Counted from the first letter of the stretch, positions 11,755-24,695 are shown. The stretch is 64,000 bases of DNA from Panax quinquefolius (GCA_020205615.1 CM035168.1:8684237-8748236), one strand, 5' to 3'. Notes: generated from the sequence alone by a model not told the origin. Translations and numbers: made by a program.

Positions 11755-12758
11755 ATGAAATCTTATGAGTATGACATTTTTGAATGATTAAATGATTTAT
11801 TTGGTAAAGTGTAAACAATTGAAATAAATTGTTTATAAGTTTAAGAAGTGATTAAAATATTGTTATGATATTAACAATATTAGATTATGAATTTATTATG
11901 TGATTGATAATATTTGGATAAATTTAAAGTCTTTAATATTTATCATTGTTTTCGTTTGATTAATGTTTATATCATTGCCATCATTCTCATGTTTATATTG
12001 TGATTAAAGTCATCTTTGGCTTACGTGCATAGATGGACTTGGTATGATTATAACCAGGGATTATTCGGTATAGTCATGACCGTAATGTGAAAAATGATAT
12101 GGTAAAAGTCCTCATTGGCATGTAGTTCATTGATGGACAGTTGTTGGTGTGATTATGACCAGGGATTATTCGGTATAGTCATGACCATTGATGATTACAT
12201 GAATATCCTTGGCCGTGATGCAGTGATGATTCGATTTTAATTATTAAACTGAGTCTCCGCAATTAAGTTGATGAAAAACTTTTTAAATTATAGAAGATAG
12301 TAGATTTTATTCTCTACTTGACTTTTCTAATGAATTTTTTGTTCCGCTGCAGTTAAACTTGATGTCTATTGTATTTTATCAGTTTAACATTGTTGAAGAC
12401 TAATGATAATTTATTCTGCATTATCTTAGTCATAATATTTCTTACTGGGCTAGTTGAGCTCACCCTTTCTTTCACTATTCTCTTCAGGAAATGAGAATAT
12501 AGCTGGGACGAGTCGGGGAACGGAGTGACGGTCCAGATGATAGCATTAGTAGTCCTCACTATTCTGTTAAATAGTGTGACAATAAATGTAATGAGAACTC
12601 CTTTGAGTGTGGATATTGTCTAGATGACAATATTCTCTCAGCTATGTTTTGTCGTTTTGTTTACACGACGTTTGTATAATTAAGTTGTATTTGTATTTTG
12701 TACTTTGTATCTGGCGAATCAAGATGGGTGATGTATACCTATTTTTGGGGGCGTCACA
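11755..12758 (+). repeat. 3' remnant of a chromovirus LTR (first in the chain)
   Basis: It matches the last ~1.0 kb of the LTRs ending at 18735 and 24695, starting at 'atgaaatcttatgagtatg' and ending GGGGGCGTCACA. The first ~3.25 kb is missing, so no target duplication can be read. It contains the 'dispersed regulatory-looking' blocks ggattattcggtatagtcatg (twice) and gctagttgagctcaccc. Confidence 0.85.
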
Positions 12759-12772
12759 GTTGGTATCAAAGC
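12759..12772 (+). other. Primer-binding site, Met-tRNA type
   Basis: GTTGGTATCAAAGC directly follows the LTR. It differs from the iMet complement by one base (A for G). The same site is present after the next LTR at 18736-18749. Confidence 0.75.
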
Positions 12773-12945
12773 TTAGGGATATAATCCCTAGCTGGGATGT
12801 GAGACAAGAACTAGGAGGGGAGAGACGGGGAATTCCTTCACTAGTATAACCTACCTAAGTTTATTTGGTATTTAATTGGTCGGTCAGAGTATAGGGATAA
12901 CATGTGATATGTTAACTAACTCTTGTTTTGTGGCAGTGTTTGAAA

Positions 12946-13318
12946 ATGACATCCGAGAATGTTGAGGTAAGCAATGGAGCGAATGACGCGATTGTTTCTA
13001 AGAGGTTTGAAACCCGATATACGTCAATACCTCATTTCTCACAAACTTTGTTTATATTCAGATGTTGTGAATAGGGCTCAGTTATTGGAGCACGATAATG
13101 GGTCAGCACAACCAAAAGGTAATGACCAACAACACGATAATAATCATACCGGTGGCAACGGTCATCGGATCAATGATAACCATCGTGGGGAAAATTATCT
13201 TACCAAGAATGGTAAACACTTCGGTGGTAATCATGGACAAGATAATAGAAGTGAAAATTTTAAGAAGAGAAGTTCACCTAGCCCGATTTTGTCGTGCACC
13301 AAATTCAAGTCCAGCTAG
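12946..13318 (+). pseudogene. gag: gag remnant of unit 1
   Basis: The original gag start is probably ATG 12946 (MTSENVE..., also present at 30361 in the fuller element). After about ten codons it is joined by deletion to the later gag segment read from 12974: RLFLRGLKPDIRQYL, then LYSDVVNRAQLLEH, a known signature of chromovirus capsid C-terminus. A low-complexity Asn/His/Gly-rich linker follows. The zinc knuckle is absent. The frame then shifts near 13290. Gag forms the virus-like particle in the cytoplasm; this copy cannot. Confidence 0.7.
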
Positions 13319-13430
13319 GACGGCGGCACCAATGGCGGATACGGACAAAATAAAGTCGGTTGTTTCAGGAAGAGCATTTTTCGTGACTTCTCAAAAAGCG
13401 AGTAAACCAAACAAAGTTAGCACGGGTTAG

Positions 13431-13605
13431 TTAATTATAAATTCTTGCGAAATTTATGCCTTATTAGATACCGGTTCTACCCATTATTTTATCTCTCTTG
13501 CTTGCGTTCAATATTTAAATTTGACTCTAGAGAAATTAGACTTTGACTTATCTATTGAAGACCCGTTAGGAGAAACCTTCATTATATGTGTTATCCAAGT
13601 CTTGG
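13431..13605 (+). pseudogene. Protease remnant of unit 1
   Basis: After a TAG (13428-13430) in the otherwise continuous frame, it reads LIINSCEIYALLDTGSTHYF, with the aspartic-protease D-T-G triad intact, then LEKLDFDLSIEDPLGETFI. It corresponds to 31560-31730 in the fuller copy. It stops where the interior deletion begins at about 13600, leaving about one half of a protease domain. Confidence 0.65.
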
Positions 13606-13610
13606 ATGAG

Positions 13611-13763
13611 GGTCACAGTTTTGAATGATATTTCTATTGTTAATAAATTTCCTGACGTATTCTTGAAGACTTCTTAGCCTACCTCTAGAGCTTGAAATCA
13701 AATTTTGTATTGACCTCAGTACAAAACCCTCAAATATTTTTGTACCTAAAATGATCGTATAAT
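13611..13763 (+). pseudogene. RT N-terminal scrap of unit 1
   Basis: It reads [15 protein letters not shown], then broken frames matching the start of chromovirus RT (compare 32030-32150). The palm domain and the catalytic DD motif are not present. The next base belongs to the RNase H tail, so nearly the whole RT is deleted. Confidence 0.6.
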
Positions 13764-14449
13764 ATGTCGAAGACGTTGGCTCGAGCTGTTGAAGATTACG
13801 ATCGTACCATTCAATATCATTGTGGAAAAGAGAACGTGGTACCTGACGCGTTGAGTAGAAGATCGTATGCATTTACGAGTGCGATATTGTTAACACAAAA
13901 ACCAATTTTGTATAACTTACAAATGATGAAGATAGAGTTAAAGACTCTAAAGACCCACGTGGTGATATCAAATATACGAGTAGAATCAACTTTAATCGAT
14001 AAAGTTAAAGTCGTGCAAGCTACATACTCAAAGTTGATGAATGTGAAGAAGAAGGTTCAAGAGGGCGTTATTCTAGAAGCAAGAATCGATGAAGAGAGGA
14101 AATCTCAACCCTCGATTTTATTGGCCCATTTGAAATCCTTGATCGAGTAAGAACTGTGGCCTATAGACTCGTTTTACTGCCAAACAGGTTGCGTGTTCAT
14201 AACGTTTATCACGTACCAATGTTACGTAAATATGTGGACGACCCGAACCACATTATTGATTTAGAAACGGACGAGATAGCAGAAGATTTAACGTATGAGG
14301 AGATACGTGTTAAAATCTTGGATAAGAAGGATCGTATACAACACTCAAAGGTTATACCTCAAGAGTTAGACTCTGAAATGAAGTCAAGGTATCCTCATCT
14401 CTTCGGCATACTAGGTACGTACGTAAATTTCGAGGGCGAAATTTCATAA
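13764..14449 (+). pseudogene. RNase H end, integrase tail and chromodomain remnant, unit 1
   Basis: The first frame (13764-14150) reads EDYDRTIQYHCGKENVVPDALSRR, the RNase H to integrase tether, then part of the integrase N-terminal region with its HHCC finger missing. From about 14119 a second frame gives GPFEILDRV, then YRLVLLPNRLRVHNVYHVPM and a chromodomain-like end (14240-14449). The integrase catalytic core is deleted. In chromoviruses the C-terminal chromodomain steers integration to heterochromatin. The frames overlap out of phase. Confidence 0.7.
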
Positions 14450-14460
14450 AGGGGGGAGAT

Positions 14461-17400
14461 TGTGAGACCCCAAATTTTATGAATAAAGATTTAAATTTCT
14501 TAAAATATTTTTTTTAATATTATGGTGTGGATTTGATATAATGTTATAGTTGTGGGTAATATTTATATATTTTGCAAAGTATGCAAGTTGTTGTATAATA
14601 TTCGATTGGTGGGGAATATTCTTTTTTTGGGGGAATATCCGCAATGCTGACGACACAATCATTGGTGAACCCACAACGGAAGTATTGTCGTAGTAATAAA
14701 ATGGCAGGATTATTTTTATGAAAATAACAACGGAAGTGTTACCGTTAAAACTGTTGAACTACCTAGTAGTAAAAAAATACGATGTCTGGCGTGGTTGCAT
14801 AGTAGCACACCAGTATTGGTTATTGATGCTTACGTGAGAAGTCACTCGGTTATACTCAATTATTGCTTCATAATTCTTTGCATCATATCTCTCATATTAT
14901 TGATTCGATTATTGTCACAGTATCATCTGCATAATATGTTATATTATTAAATCAATAATTGAGACGATAAAGTTATTCATATTATTAAATTGCAATATTT
15001 ACAATGTCTAGAAGTTACATCGAGGAGAGGTTTGGTCACCTAATTATTGCGGCTAATAGGGAGAAATCCTTATCGAAAAGCCCCTCTTTCCTGGGAACGA
15101 CCTGGTTATTAAATATTGTGAGTTATAATATTAATGATGAATAAGCTCGTGTTGATTAAAGATGAAATTGATAGTTCTATTGTGTTAGAATTATTAGTGT
15201 TAGTGGAAGTCGACATTTATTTCGATAATAATTGATGTCTGGAGGTTATATTGTTCAATCGGGTATTCGGGGCACTTTTTGTGTCGGAGTTACTATTAAT
15301 GAGTTACTATTCATCAGTTACTATTCACGAGTTACTATTCACGAGTTACTATTCATGAGTTACTATTCACGTGTTACTATTCACGGGATACTATTCACCC
15401 GAACAAAATATATTTCTTTTCGGTCCAAATCATTTTTGGGTACAAAATTATTCCATGAGGAGATGTGCTAATTTTTCAGACCGTTGGTTGAAATTATATT
15501 AATAAATCAATATAGATCATTGGTTTAAAGTTTAATAGTGAATCAGTATGGACCGTTGGTTTAAAGTTTAATAGTGAATCATTATGGACCGTTGGTTTAA
15601 AGTTTTAATAGTGAATCAGTATGGACCGTTGCTTTAAGTTTTAATATGGACCGTCCGTTTAAAAGTAAATCAATCTGGACCGTTCATGAATTAGTTACTA
15701 TTCAGTCCATTCTCCGATAAATAGAAGCTCATTCCTTCATTATTTCTAACGAATTCAATGAAACTCTAGAGAAAGAAATTATAGGGAGAAAATCTATAGA
15801 GAGAAAGAAGAAGAGAAGTCTGCTACCTCACTATTCCAGTATCCAGTTTTATTCTAAGGTAAGGGGTATTATTTTTTTCATATTCATGAAGAGAACTTCT
15901 GTTATTCCATTCTTTATTATTCTGTTGGAATAACCTGTATACGTGGACTACCCTATACTTGGTGAAATTCTTCTGTTATTCTATTCCTTATTATTATGTT
16001 GGAATAACCTGTCTATGCGAAGTACTGCATACATGGTGAAATTATTCTATTATTCCATTCCTTATTATTATGTTGGAATAACATGTCAATGCGAAGTACT
16101 GCATACATGGTGAAATTCTTATATTATTCGATTCCTTATTATTATGTTGGAATAACCTGTTTATGCGAAGTACCTCATACATGGTGAAATTCTTCTATTA
16201 TTCCATTCTTTATTATTCTGTAGGAATATCATGTCGGTCTGAATTTACTTTGACACAGTTCCGTTATTTATTATTCTATTTGGAATATCCGATACGTGCA
16301 TTTACGCCGGACTGGTTCCATTATTTATTATTTTGTATTTATTATTACGTGAAATATCATGTCTACGTCGCGTTCTGTAGACCTCGGTTCCATTATTTAT
16401 TATTCTCATTAGGAATAACTTTTATGTTTGTCTTTGTCTATCGCACGCATCTTGAATCCTTCTATTATTCCATTCTTTATTATTCTGTTGGAATAATCTG
16501 TCTATGTGGATTACCACATGCATAGTGAATGATCCTTTGTATCCATTCCTTATTAAATTGTGGAAATGATCTGTATACGTGGATTACCGCATGGCGGGTG
16601 AAAATTTATTTGCAGTTTCATATATTCTTTATTATACTCAGTTGGTTAAAGTTTTGACTTCTATACTCCATGTAATTGGTGGAATATTCTTGATATTTGC
16701 GCTTTATCCAGTATTTGTTTCATGAAAATATTCTTCTGAGCATTCTTGAATTTTACTCTACAAAGAAGTATCATCTTGACAATTTGGACATTATCGAGTT
16801 CAGGATAAATTAACTTATAAATCTTTAAAATTTATTCTTGAACTTGTTTTTTTGAATTATTATATCATTGTCATGATGAGTTATGTTGGTTATTATGTGA
16901 AAACATGAAAGTTTCTTAGAAATCACAAAGGGTTGAAAATCAGATTTTGGTGAAAATGGAACATGAAATTCAACTGACCATATCTCTTATTATATTTCGA
17001 ATTTTTGAGTGTGGTCAAGTTCAGGAGTTAGATCTATGAGTTATATAACTTATCCAATTGGAATCACTGGAAAAAGGTGTTGTAGATTTTCGTGTGGACT
17101 GATTTTACTAAAGGAGTCAAAAACTGCCAATTTTGAAAAAGGCTACTGCCCATAAATTGAAGGGGCTGTTTCAGCCACTTAATTTATGAGAAAAATTCTG
17201 GCCTTTTGGGACATGAAAGTATATGGTATAAGGTACCTTCTGTCCAAAAATGAGCTCATTCCGACTTAAAATGAGCAAGTATGATCATTTCAATATTTAG
17301 GTTTTTCCGACGAAAAACGCTATAACCGGAGTTTTATAACTCCGATGACCATGAAATTTAAACTGGAGGCTCACGTTAACATGTGTAAGATCCTGCCAAG

Positions 17401-18735
17401 ATTTGGTAATTTCTGGAGTTAAACTTGAAGTAGCTAATTTCTTAAGGAATTAATTAGAAAATGATTTTTGAAAAATACCTAAGGGAGTTGAAAAATTATA
17501 AAAAATACTTGTTGTGTATGAAATATATGTATATATGTTTGGACAAAGGATAGAAGAATAATAAGTTGATTTGGTATTTTTCATGAAAATGGTTTAGTTA
17601 CGAACATATAAATTAAATATGTTATGTGAAGTTGAAAAATTGGTAAATAGGATTTTATGGCTTGGGAATCCTATATAAGGAATATGCAGATTTTTGATGA
17701 GGGATTTGATCATTGGTGATGAAATCTTATGAGTATGGCATTTTTGAATGATTAAATTCATTATTTGGTAAAGTGTAAATAACTGAAATAAATTATTTAT
17801 AAGTTTAAGAAGTGATTAAAATATTGTTATGATATTAACAATATTAGATTATGAATTTATTATGTGATTGATAATATTTGGATAAATTTAAAGTCTTTAA
17901 TATTTATCATTATTGTCGTTTGATTAATATTTATATCATTGTCATCATTCTCATGTTTATATTGTGATTAAAGTCATCTTTGGCTTACGTGCATAGATGG
18001 ACTTGGTATGATTATAACCGAGGATTATTATTCGGTATAATCATGGTAGTAATGTGACAAATGATATGGTAAAAGTCCTCATTGGCATATAGTTCATTGA
18101 TGGGAATTGTTGGTGTGATTATGACCGATTATTCGGTATAGTCATGACCATTGATGATTACATGAATATCCTTGGTCGTGATCTGAGGATGATTCGATTT
18201 TAATTATTAATTAATTTGAGTCTCAAAGATTAAGTTGATGAAAAACTTTTTAAATCATAGAAAATAGTATATTTTATTCTCTACTTAACTTTTCTAATGG
18301 ATTATTTGTTCCGCTGCAGTTAAACTTTATGTCTATTGTATTTTATCAGTTTAACATTGTTGAAGACTAATGATAATTTATTCCGCATTATCTTAGTCAT
18401 AATATTTCATCTTTGGGCTAGTTGAGCTCACCCTTTTCTTTCACTTTATTCTCTTGAGAAATGAGAATATAGGCTGGGACGAGTCGGGAAAGCGGAGTGA
18501 CGGTCCGATGATAGCATTAGTAGTCCTCACTATTACATTAAATAGTGTGACAATAAATGTAATGAAGACTCCTTTGAGTGTGGATATTGTCTAGATGACA
18601 ATATTCTCTCAAACTCTGTTTTTTTATGTATTATTGTTTACACGACGTTTGTATAATTAAGTTGTATTTGTATTTTGTACCTTGTATCTGGCGACTCAAG
18701 ATGGGTGATGTATACCTATTTTTGGGGGCATCACA
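14461..18735 (+). repeat. Chromovirus LTR, 4275 bp (middle of the chain)
   Basis: It starts TGTGAGACCCC after the polypurine tract and ends GGGGGCATCACA before a primer site, so it serves both as 3' LTR of unit 1 and as 5' LTR of unit 2. It contains four minisatellite zones: TACTATTCAC-type repeats at 15287-15398; ~37-bp 'gaatcagtatggaccgttgg' repeats at 15521-15660; ~75-bp TTATTATTCTGTTGGAATA repeats at 15890-16510; and 'attattcggtat...tcatg' repeats at 18000-18150. ORFs inside (15232-15471, 16163-16525) are repeat translations. Confidence 0.9.
15716..15723 (+). promoter_or_regulatory. Decayed LTR TATA box
   Basis: GATAAATA lies in 'cattctccgataaatagaagc'. The sister LTR has TATAAATA at the same place (21685). 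The change T to G weakens the box in this copy. Confidence 0.45.
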
Positions 18736-20438
18736 GTTGGTATCAAAGCTTAGGGATAAGATCCTTGGCTGGGATGTGAGACAAGAACTAGGAGGGGAGA
18801 GACGGGGAATTCCTTCGCTAATATGACCTACCTAAGTTTATTTGGTATTTAATTGGTTGGTTAGAGTATAGGGATAACATGTGATATGTTAACTAACTCT
18901 TGTTTTGTGGCAGTGTTTGAAAATGACATCCGAGAATGTTGAGGTAAGCAATGAAGCGAATGACGCGATTGTTTCTAAGAGGTTTGAAACTCGATATACG
19001 TCAATACCTCATTTCTTACAAACTTTTTTTATATTCAGATGTTGTGAATAGGGATCAGTTATTGGAGTGCGATAATGAGTCAGCACAACCAAAAATGACC
19101 AATAACACGATAATAATCATACCGGTGGCAACAGCCATCGGAACAATGATAACCATCGTGGGGAAAATTATCATGCCAAGAATGGTAACCACTTCGGTGG
19201 TAATCATGGCCAAGATAATAGAAGTGAAAATTTCAAGAAGAGAAGTTCACCTAGCCTGATTTTGTCGTGCACCAAAGTCGAAGTCCAATTAGGGGCCGGC
19301 GGCACCAACCAGCGGATCTGGACAAAAAAAAAGTCGGTGGTTTCAGGAAGAGCGTTTTTTGTGACTTCTCAAAAAGCGAGTAAACCAAACGAAGTTAGCA
19401 CGAGTTAATTAATTATAAATTCTTGCGAAATTTATGCCTTATTAGTTACCGATTCTACCCATTATTTTATCTCTCTTGCTTGCGTTCAATGTTTAAATTT
19501 GACTCTAGAGAAATTAGACTTTGACTTATCTGTTGAAGACCCGTTAGGAGAAACCTTCATTACATGTGCTATCCAAGTCTTGGATGAGGGTCACAGTTTT
19601 GAATGATATTTCTATTGTTAATAAATTTCCTAACGTATTCTTGAAGACTTCTTAGCCTACCTCTATAGCGTGAAATCAAATTTTGTATTGACCCCGGTAC
19701 AAAACCCTTAAATATTTTTGTACCTAAAATGATCGTATAATGTGTCAAAGACGTTGGCTCGAGCTGTTTAAGATTACGATCGTACCATTCAATATCATTG
19801 TGGAAAAGAGAACGTGGTACCTGACGCGTTGAGTAGAAGATCGTATGCATTTATGAGTGCGATGTTGTTAACATAAAAACCCATTTTGTATAACTTACAA
19901 ATGATGAAGATAGAGTTAAAGACTCTAAAGACCCACGTGGTGATATCAAATATACGAGTAGAATCAACTTTAATCGATAAAGTTAAAGTTGTACAAGCTA
20001 CATACTCAGAGCTGATGAATGTGAAGAAGAAGGTTCAAGAGGTCGTTATTCTAGAAGCAAGAATCGATGAAGAGAGGAAATCTCAACCCTCGATTTTATT
20101 GGCCCATTTGAAATCCTTGATCGAGTAAGAACTGTGGCCTATAGACTCGTTTTACTGCCAAACAGGTTGCGTGTTCATAACGTTTATCACGTACCGATGT
20201 TACGTAAATATGTGGATGACCCGAACCACATTATTAATTTAGAAACGGACGAGATAGCAGAAGATTTAACGTATGAGGAGATACGTGTTAAAATCTTGGA
20301 TAAGAAGGATCGTATTCAACACTCAAAGGTTATACCTCAAGAGTTAAACTCTGAAATGAAGTCAAGGTATCCTCATCTCTTCGGCATACCAGGTACGTAC
20401 GTAAATTTCGAGGGCAAAATTTCATAAGGAGGGGAGAT
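18736..20438 (+). mobile_element. Short interior of deletion-derivative chromovirus, unit 2
   Basis: This 1.70-kb interior is nearly identical in plan to 12759-14460, with the same gag, protease, RT-start, RNase H-end and integrase-tail pieces and the same deletion joints. Gag remnant: ATG about 18923, with MTRLFLRGLKLDIRQYL at 18951-19259. Protease: about 19405-19575, where LLVTDSTH has lost the D-T-G triad. Integrase tail and chromodomain: 20097-20427. Extra stops distinguish it from unit 1 (for instance TAA in the RNase H segment). Primer site GTTGGTATCAAAGC at 18736-18749; polypurine 'gaggggagat' before 20439. Confidence 0.8.
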
Positions 20439-23400
20439 TGTGAGACCCCAAATTTTATGAATAAAGATTTAAATTTCTCGAATTTTTTTTTTTAATATTA
20501 TGGTGTGGATTTGATATAATGTTATAGTTGTGGGTAATATTTATAAATTTTGCAAAGTATGCAAGTTGTTGTATAATATTCGATTAATCGGGGAATATTC
20601 TTTTTATCGGGGAATATCCGTACGATGACACAATCATTGGTGAACCCACAACGGAAGTATTGTCGTAGTAATAAAAGCAGCGAAATTATTTTTATGAAAA
20701 TAACGGCGGAAGTGTTACCATTAAAACTGTTGAACTACCCAAAGAGTAGTAAAAAATACGATGTCTGGCGTGGTTGCATAGTAGCACACGGTATTGGTTA
20801 TTGATGCTTACGTGAGAAGTCACTTTCGATTATACTCAATTATTACTTGATAATTCTTTGCATCATATCTCTCGTATTATTGATTCGATTATTGTCACGT
20901 TATCATCATACGCATAATATGTTATATTATTAAATCAATAATTGAGGCGACAAAGTTATTCATATTATTAAATTGTAATATTTACAATGTCTAGAAGTTA
21001 CTGTCGAGGAGAGGTTTGGTCACCTAATTTAAGCGCCCAATAGGGAGAAATCCTTATCGGAAAGCCCTCTTTCACAGGAGCGACACGGTTGTTAAATATT
21101 GTGAGTTATAATATTAATGATGAATAAGCTCGTGTTGATTAAAGATGAAATTGATAGTTCTATTGTGTTAGAATTATTAGTGTTAGTGGAAGTCGACATT
21201 TATTTCGATAATAATTGATGTCTGGAGGTTATATTGTTCAATCGGGCATTCGGGGCACTTTTCGTGTCGGAGTTACTATTAATGAGTTACTATTCATGAG
21301 TTACTATTCACGAGTTACTATTCATGAGTTACTATTCACGAGTTACTATTCATGGGATACAATTCACCCAAAAAATATATATTTCTTTTCGGTCCAAATC
21401 ATTTTTGGGTACAAAATTATTCCACGAGGAGATGTGTTAATTTTTCAGACCGTTGGTTGAAATTATTTTAGTAAATCAATATAGATCGTTGTTTTAAAGT
21501 TTAATAGTGAATCAGTATGGACCGTTGGTTTAAAGTTTAATAGTGAATCAGTATGGACCGTTGGTTTAAAGTTTTAATAGTGAATCAGTATGGATCGTTG
21601 CTTTAAGTTTTAATATGGACCGTCCGTTTAAAAGTAAATCAATCTGGACCGTTCATGAATTAGTTACTATTCAGTCCATTCTCCTATAAATAAAAACTCA
21701 TTCCTTCATTATTTCTTACGAATTCAATGAAACTCTAGAGAGAGAAATTATAGAGAGAAAATCTATAGAGAGAAAGAAGAAGAGAACTCTGCTACCTCAC
21801 TATTCTAGTATTCAGTTTTATTCTAAGGTAAGGGGTATTATTTTTTTTCATATTCATGAAGAGAACTTCTGTTATTCCATTCTTTATTATTCTGTTGGAA
21901 TAACCTGTATACGTGGACTACCCTATACTTGTTGAAATTCTTCTGTTATTCCATTCCTTATTATTATGTTGGAATAACTTTTGTACATCTGCAATCTTCG
22001 CATACATGGTGAAATTATTCTATTATTCCATTCCTTATTATTATGTTGGAATAACTTTGTCAATGCGAAGTCTCGCATACATGGTGAAATTCTTCTATTA
22101 TTCCATTCCTTATTATTATGTTGGAATAACTTTGTTTATCTGAAAGTACCTCATATACGTGGTGAAATTCTTCTATTATTCCATTCTTTATTATTCTCAG
22201 TAGGAATATCATATCGGTCTTAATTTCACTTTGACACAGTTCCGTTATTTATTATTCTCATTTAATATCACATACGTGCATTTATGGGATCTGGTTCCAT
22301 TATTTATTATTCGTATTTATTATTCGTCAAAATATCCTATCTCGTGCGTTTACGCTTGAACACAGTTCCATTATTTATTATCTTTGTTGGAATAACACGT
22401 ATGCATCTTGTCTATCGCACGCATCTTGAATCCTTCTATTATTCCATTCTTTATTATTACATTGGAATAACACATACATATGGATTACCACATGCATGGT
22501 GAATGATCCTTTGTATCCATTCCTTATTAAATTGTGAAAATGATCTGTATACGTGGATTACCGCATGGCGGGTGAAAATTTATTTGCAGTTTCATATATT
22601 CTTTATTATACTCAGTTCGTTAAAGTTTTGACTTCTATACTCCATGAAATTGGTGGAATATTCTTGATATTTGCGCTTCATCCAGTATTTGTTTCATGGA
22701 AATATTCTTCTGAGCATTCTTGAATATTACTCTAAAAAGAAGTATCATCTTGACAATTTGGACATTATCGAGTTCAGGATAAATTAACTTATAAATCTTT
22801 AAAATTTATTCTCGAACTTGTTTTATTGAATTATTATGTCATTGTCATGATGAGTTATGTTGGTTATTATGTGAAAACATGAAAGTTTCTTAGAAATCAC
22901 AAAGGGTTGAAAATCAGATTTTGGTGAAAATGGAACATGAAATTCAACTGACCATATCTCCTATTATATTTTGAATTTTTGAGTGTGATCAAGTTCTAGA
23001 GTTAGATCTATGAGTTATATAACTTATCCAAGTGGAATCACTGGAAAAAAGTTTTGTAAATTTTCGTGTGGACTGATTTTACTAAAGGAGTCAAAAACTA
23101 CCAATTTCGAAAAAGGCTACTGCCCATAAATTGAAGGGGCTGTTTCAGCCACTTAATTTGTGAGAAAAATTCTGGCCTTTTGAGACATGAAAGTATATGG
23201 TATAAGGTACCTCCTGTCCAAAAATGAGCTCATTCCGACTTAAAATGAGCAAGTATGATCATTTCAATATTTAGGTTTTTTCGACGAAAAACACTATAAC
23301 CGGAGTTCTATAACTCCGATGACCATGAAATTTAAACTGGAGGCTCACGTTAACATGTGTAAGATCCTGCCAAGATTTGGGAATTTCTGGAGTTAAACTT

Positions 23401-24695
23401 GAAGTAGCTAATTTCTTAAGGAATTAATTAGAAATTGATTTTTGAAAAATACCTAAGGGAGTTGAAAAATTATAAAAAATACTTGTTGTGTATGAAATAT
23501 ATGAATATATGTTTGGACAAAGGATAGAAGAATAATAAGTTGATTTGGTGTTTTTCATAAAAATAGTTTAGTTACGAACATATGAATTAAATATGTTATA
23601 TGAAGTTGGAAAATTGGTAAATAGGATTTTATAGCTTGGGAATCCTATATAAGGTATATGCAGATTTTTGATGAGGGATTTGATCATTGGTGATGAAATC
23701 TTATGAGTATGGCATTTTTGAATGATTAAATGCATTATTTGGTAAAGTGTAAACAATTGAAATAAATTGTTTATAAGTTTAAGAAGTGATTATTTATTGT
23801 TATGATATTAACAATATTAGATTATGAATTTATTATGTGATTGATAATATTTGGATAAATTTAAAGTCTTTAATATTTATCCTTATTTTTGTTTGATTAA
23901 TGTTTATATCATTGTCATCATTCTCATGTTTATATTGTGATTAAAGTCATCTTTGGCTTACGTGCATAGATGGACTTGGTATGATTATAACCAGGGATTA
24001 TTCGGTATAGTCATGACCGTAATGTGACAAATGATTTGGTAAAATTCCTCATTGGCCTGTAGTTAATTGATGGACAGTTGTAGGTGTGATTATGACCAGG
24101 GATTATTCGGTATAGTCATGACCATTGATGATTACATGAATATCCTTGGCCGTGATGCAGGGATGATTCGATTTTAATTATTAAGCTGAGTCTCAGCAAT
24201 TAAGTTGATGAAAAACTTTTTAAATCATAGAAGATAGTAGATTTTATTCTCTACTTAACTTTTCTAATGGATTGTTTGTTCCGCTGTAGTTAAACTTGAT
24301 GTCTATTGTATTTTATCAGTTTAACATTGTTGAAGACTAATGATAATTTATTCTGCATTATCTTAGTCATAATATTTCATACTGGGCTAGTTGAGCTCAC
24401 CCTTTCTTTCACTATTCTCTTCAGGAAATAAGAATATAGCTGGGACGAGTCGGGGAACAGAGTGACGGTCCAGATGATAACATTAGTAGTCCTCACTATT
24501 CTGTTAAATAGTGTGACAATAAATGTAATGAGGACTCCTTTGAGTGTTGATATTGTCTAGATGACAATATTCTCTCAGCTATGTTTTGTCGTATTGTTTA
24601 CACGACGTTTGTATAATTAAGTTGTATTTGTATTTTGTACCTTGTATCTGGCGACTCTAGATGGGTGATGTATACCTATTTTTGGGGGCGTCACA
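20439..24695 (+). repeat. Chromovirus LTR, 4257 bp (last in the chain)
   Basis: TGTGAGACCCC...GGGGGCGTCACA, collinear with 14461-18735 including all four minisatellite zones (21269-21370, 21500-21640, 21865-22490, 23960-24130). To its right the Sirevirus env-like frame begins at once (24696). No partner for the flanking CTCAC can be read on the left, because the first LTR of the chain is truncated. Confidence 0.9.
21685..21692 (+). promoter_or_regulatory. LTR TATA box
   Basis: TATAAATA lies in 'cattctcctataaataaaaac', about 1.25 kb into the LTR. The same box and surroundings recur at 39810, 36030 and, reversed, at 51682-51689. This conservation marks it as the likely LTR core promoter. Confidence 0.55.

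Larger units (their letters stand above)
12759..14460 (+). mobile_element. Short interior of deletion-derivative chromovirus, unit 1
   Basis: Only 1.70 kb separates primer site and LTR, against about 5 kb in the fuller relatives at 30169-35000 and 56305-61661. Pieces of gag, protease, the start of RT, the end of RNase H and the integrase C-terminus remain in normal order with large deletions between them. It ends with 'ggggggagat' (polypurine tract) before TGTGAGACCCC. It cannot be autonomous. Unit 2 (18736-20438) has the same junctions. Confidence 0.8.

Noticed and set aside
13591..13872. Minus-strand 93-codon ORF, repeated at 19569-19850
   Set aside because: It is the antisense of the RT-start and RNase H remnants in both deletion derivatives; similarity between copies follows from the sense strand.
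16163..16525. 120-codon ORF (and 28728-29157, 36198-36573) with hydrophobic YYS/LLLF repeats
   Set aside because: Translations of the TTATTATTCTGTTGGAATA LTR minisatellite; they look like membrane segments only because of T-rich codons.
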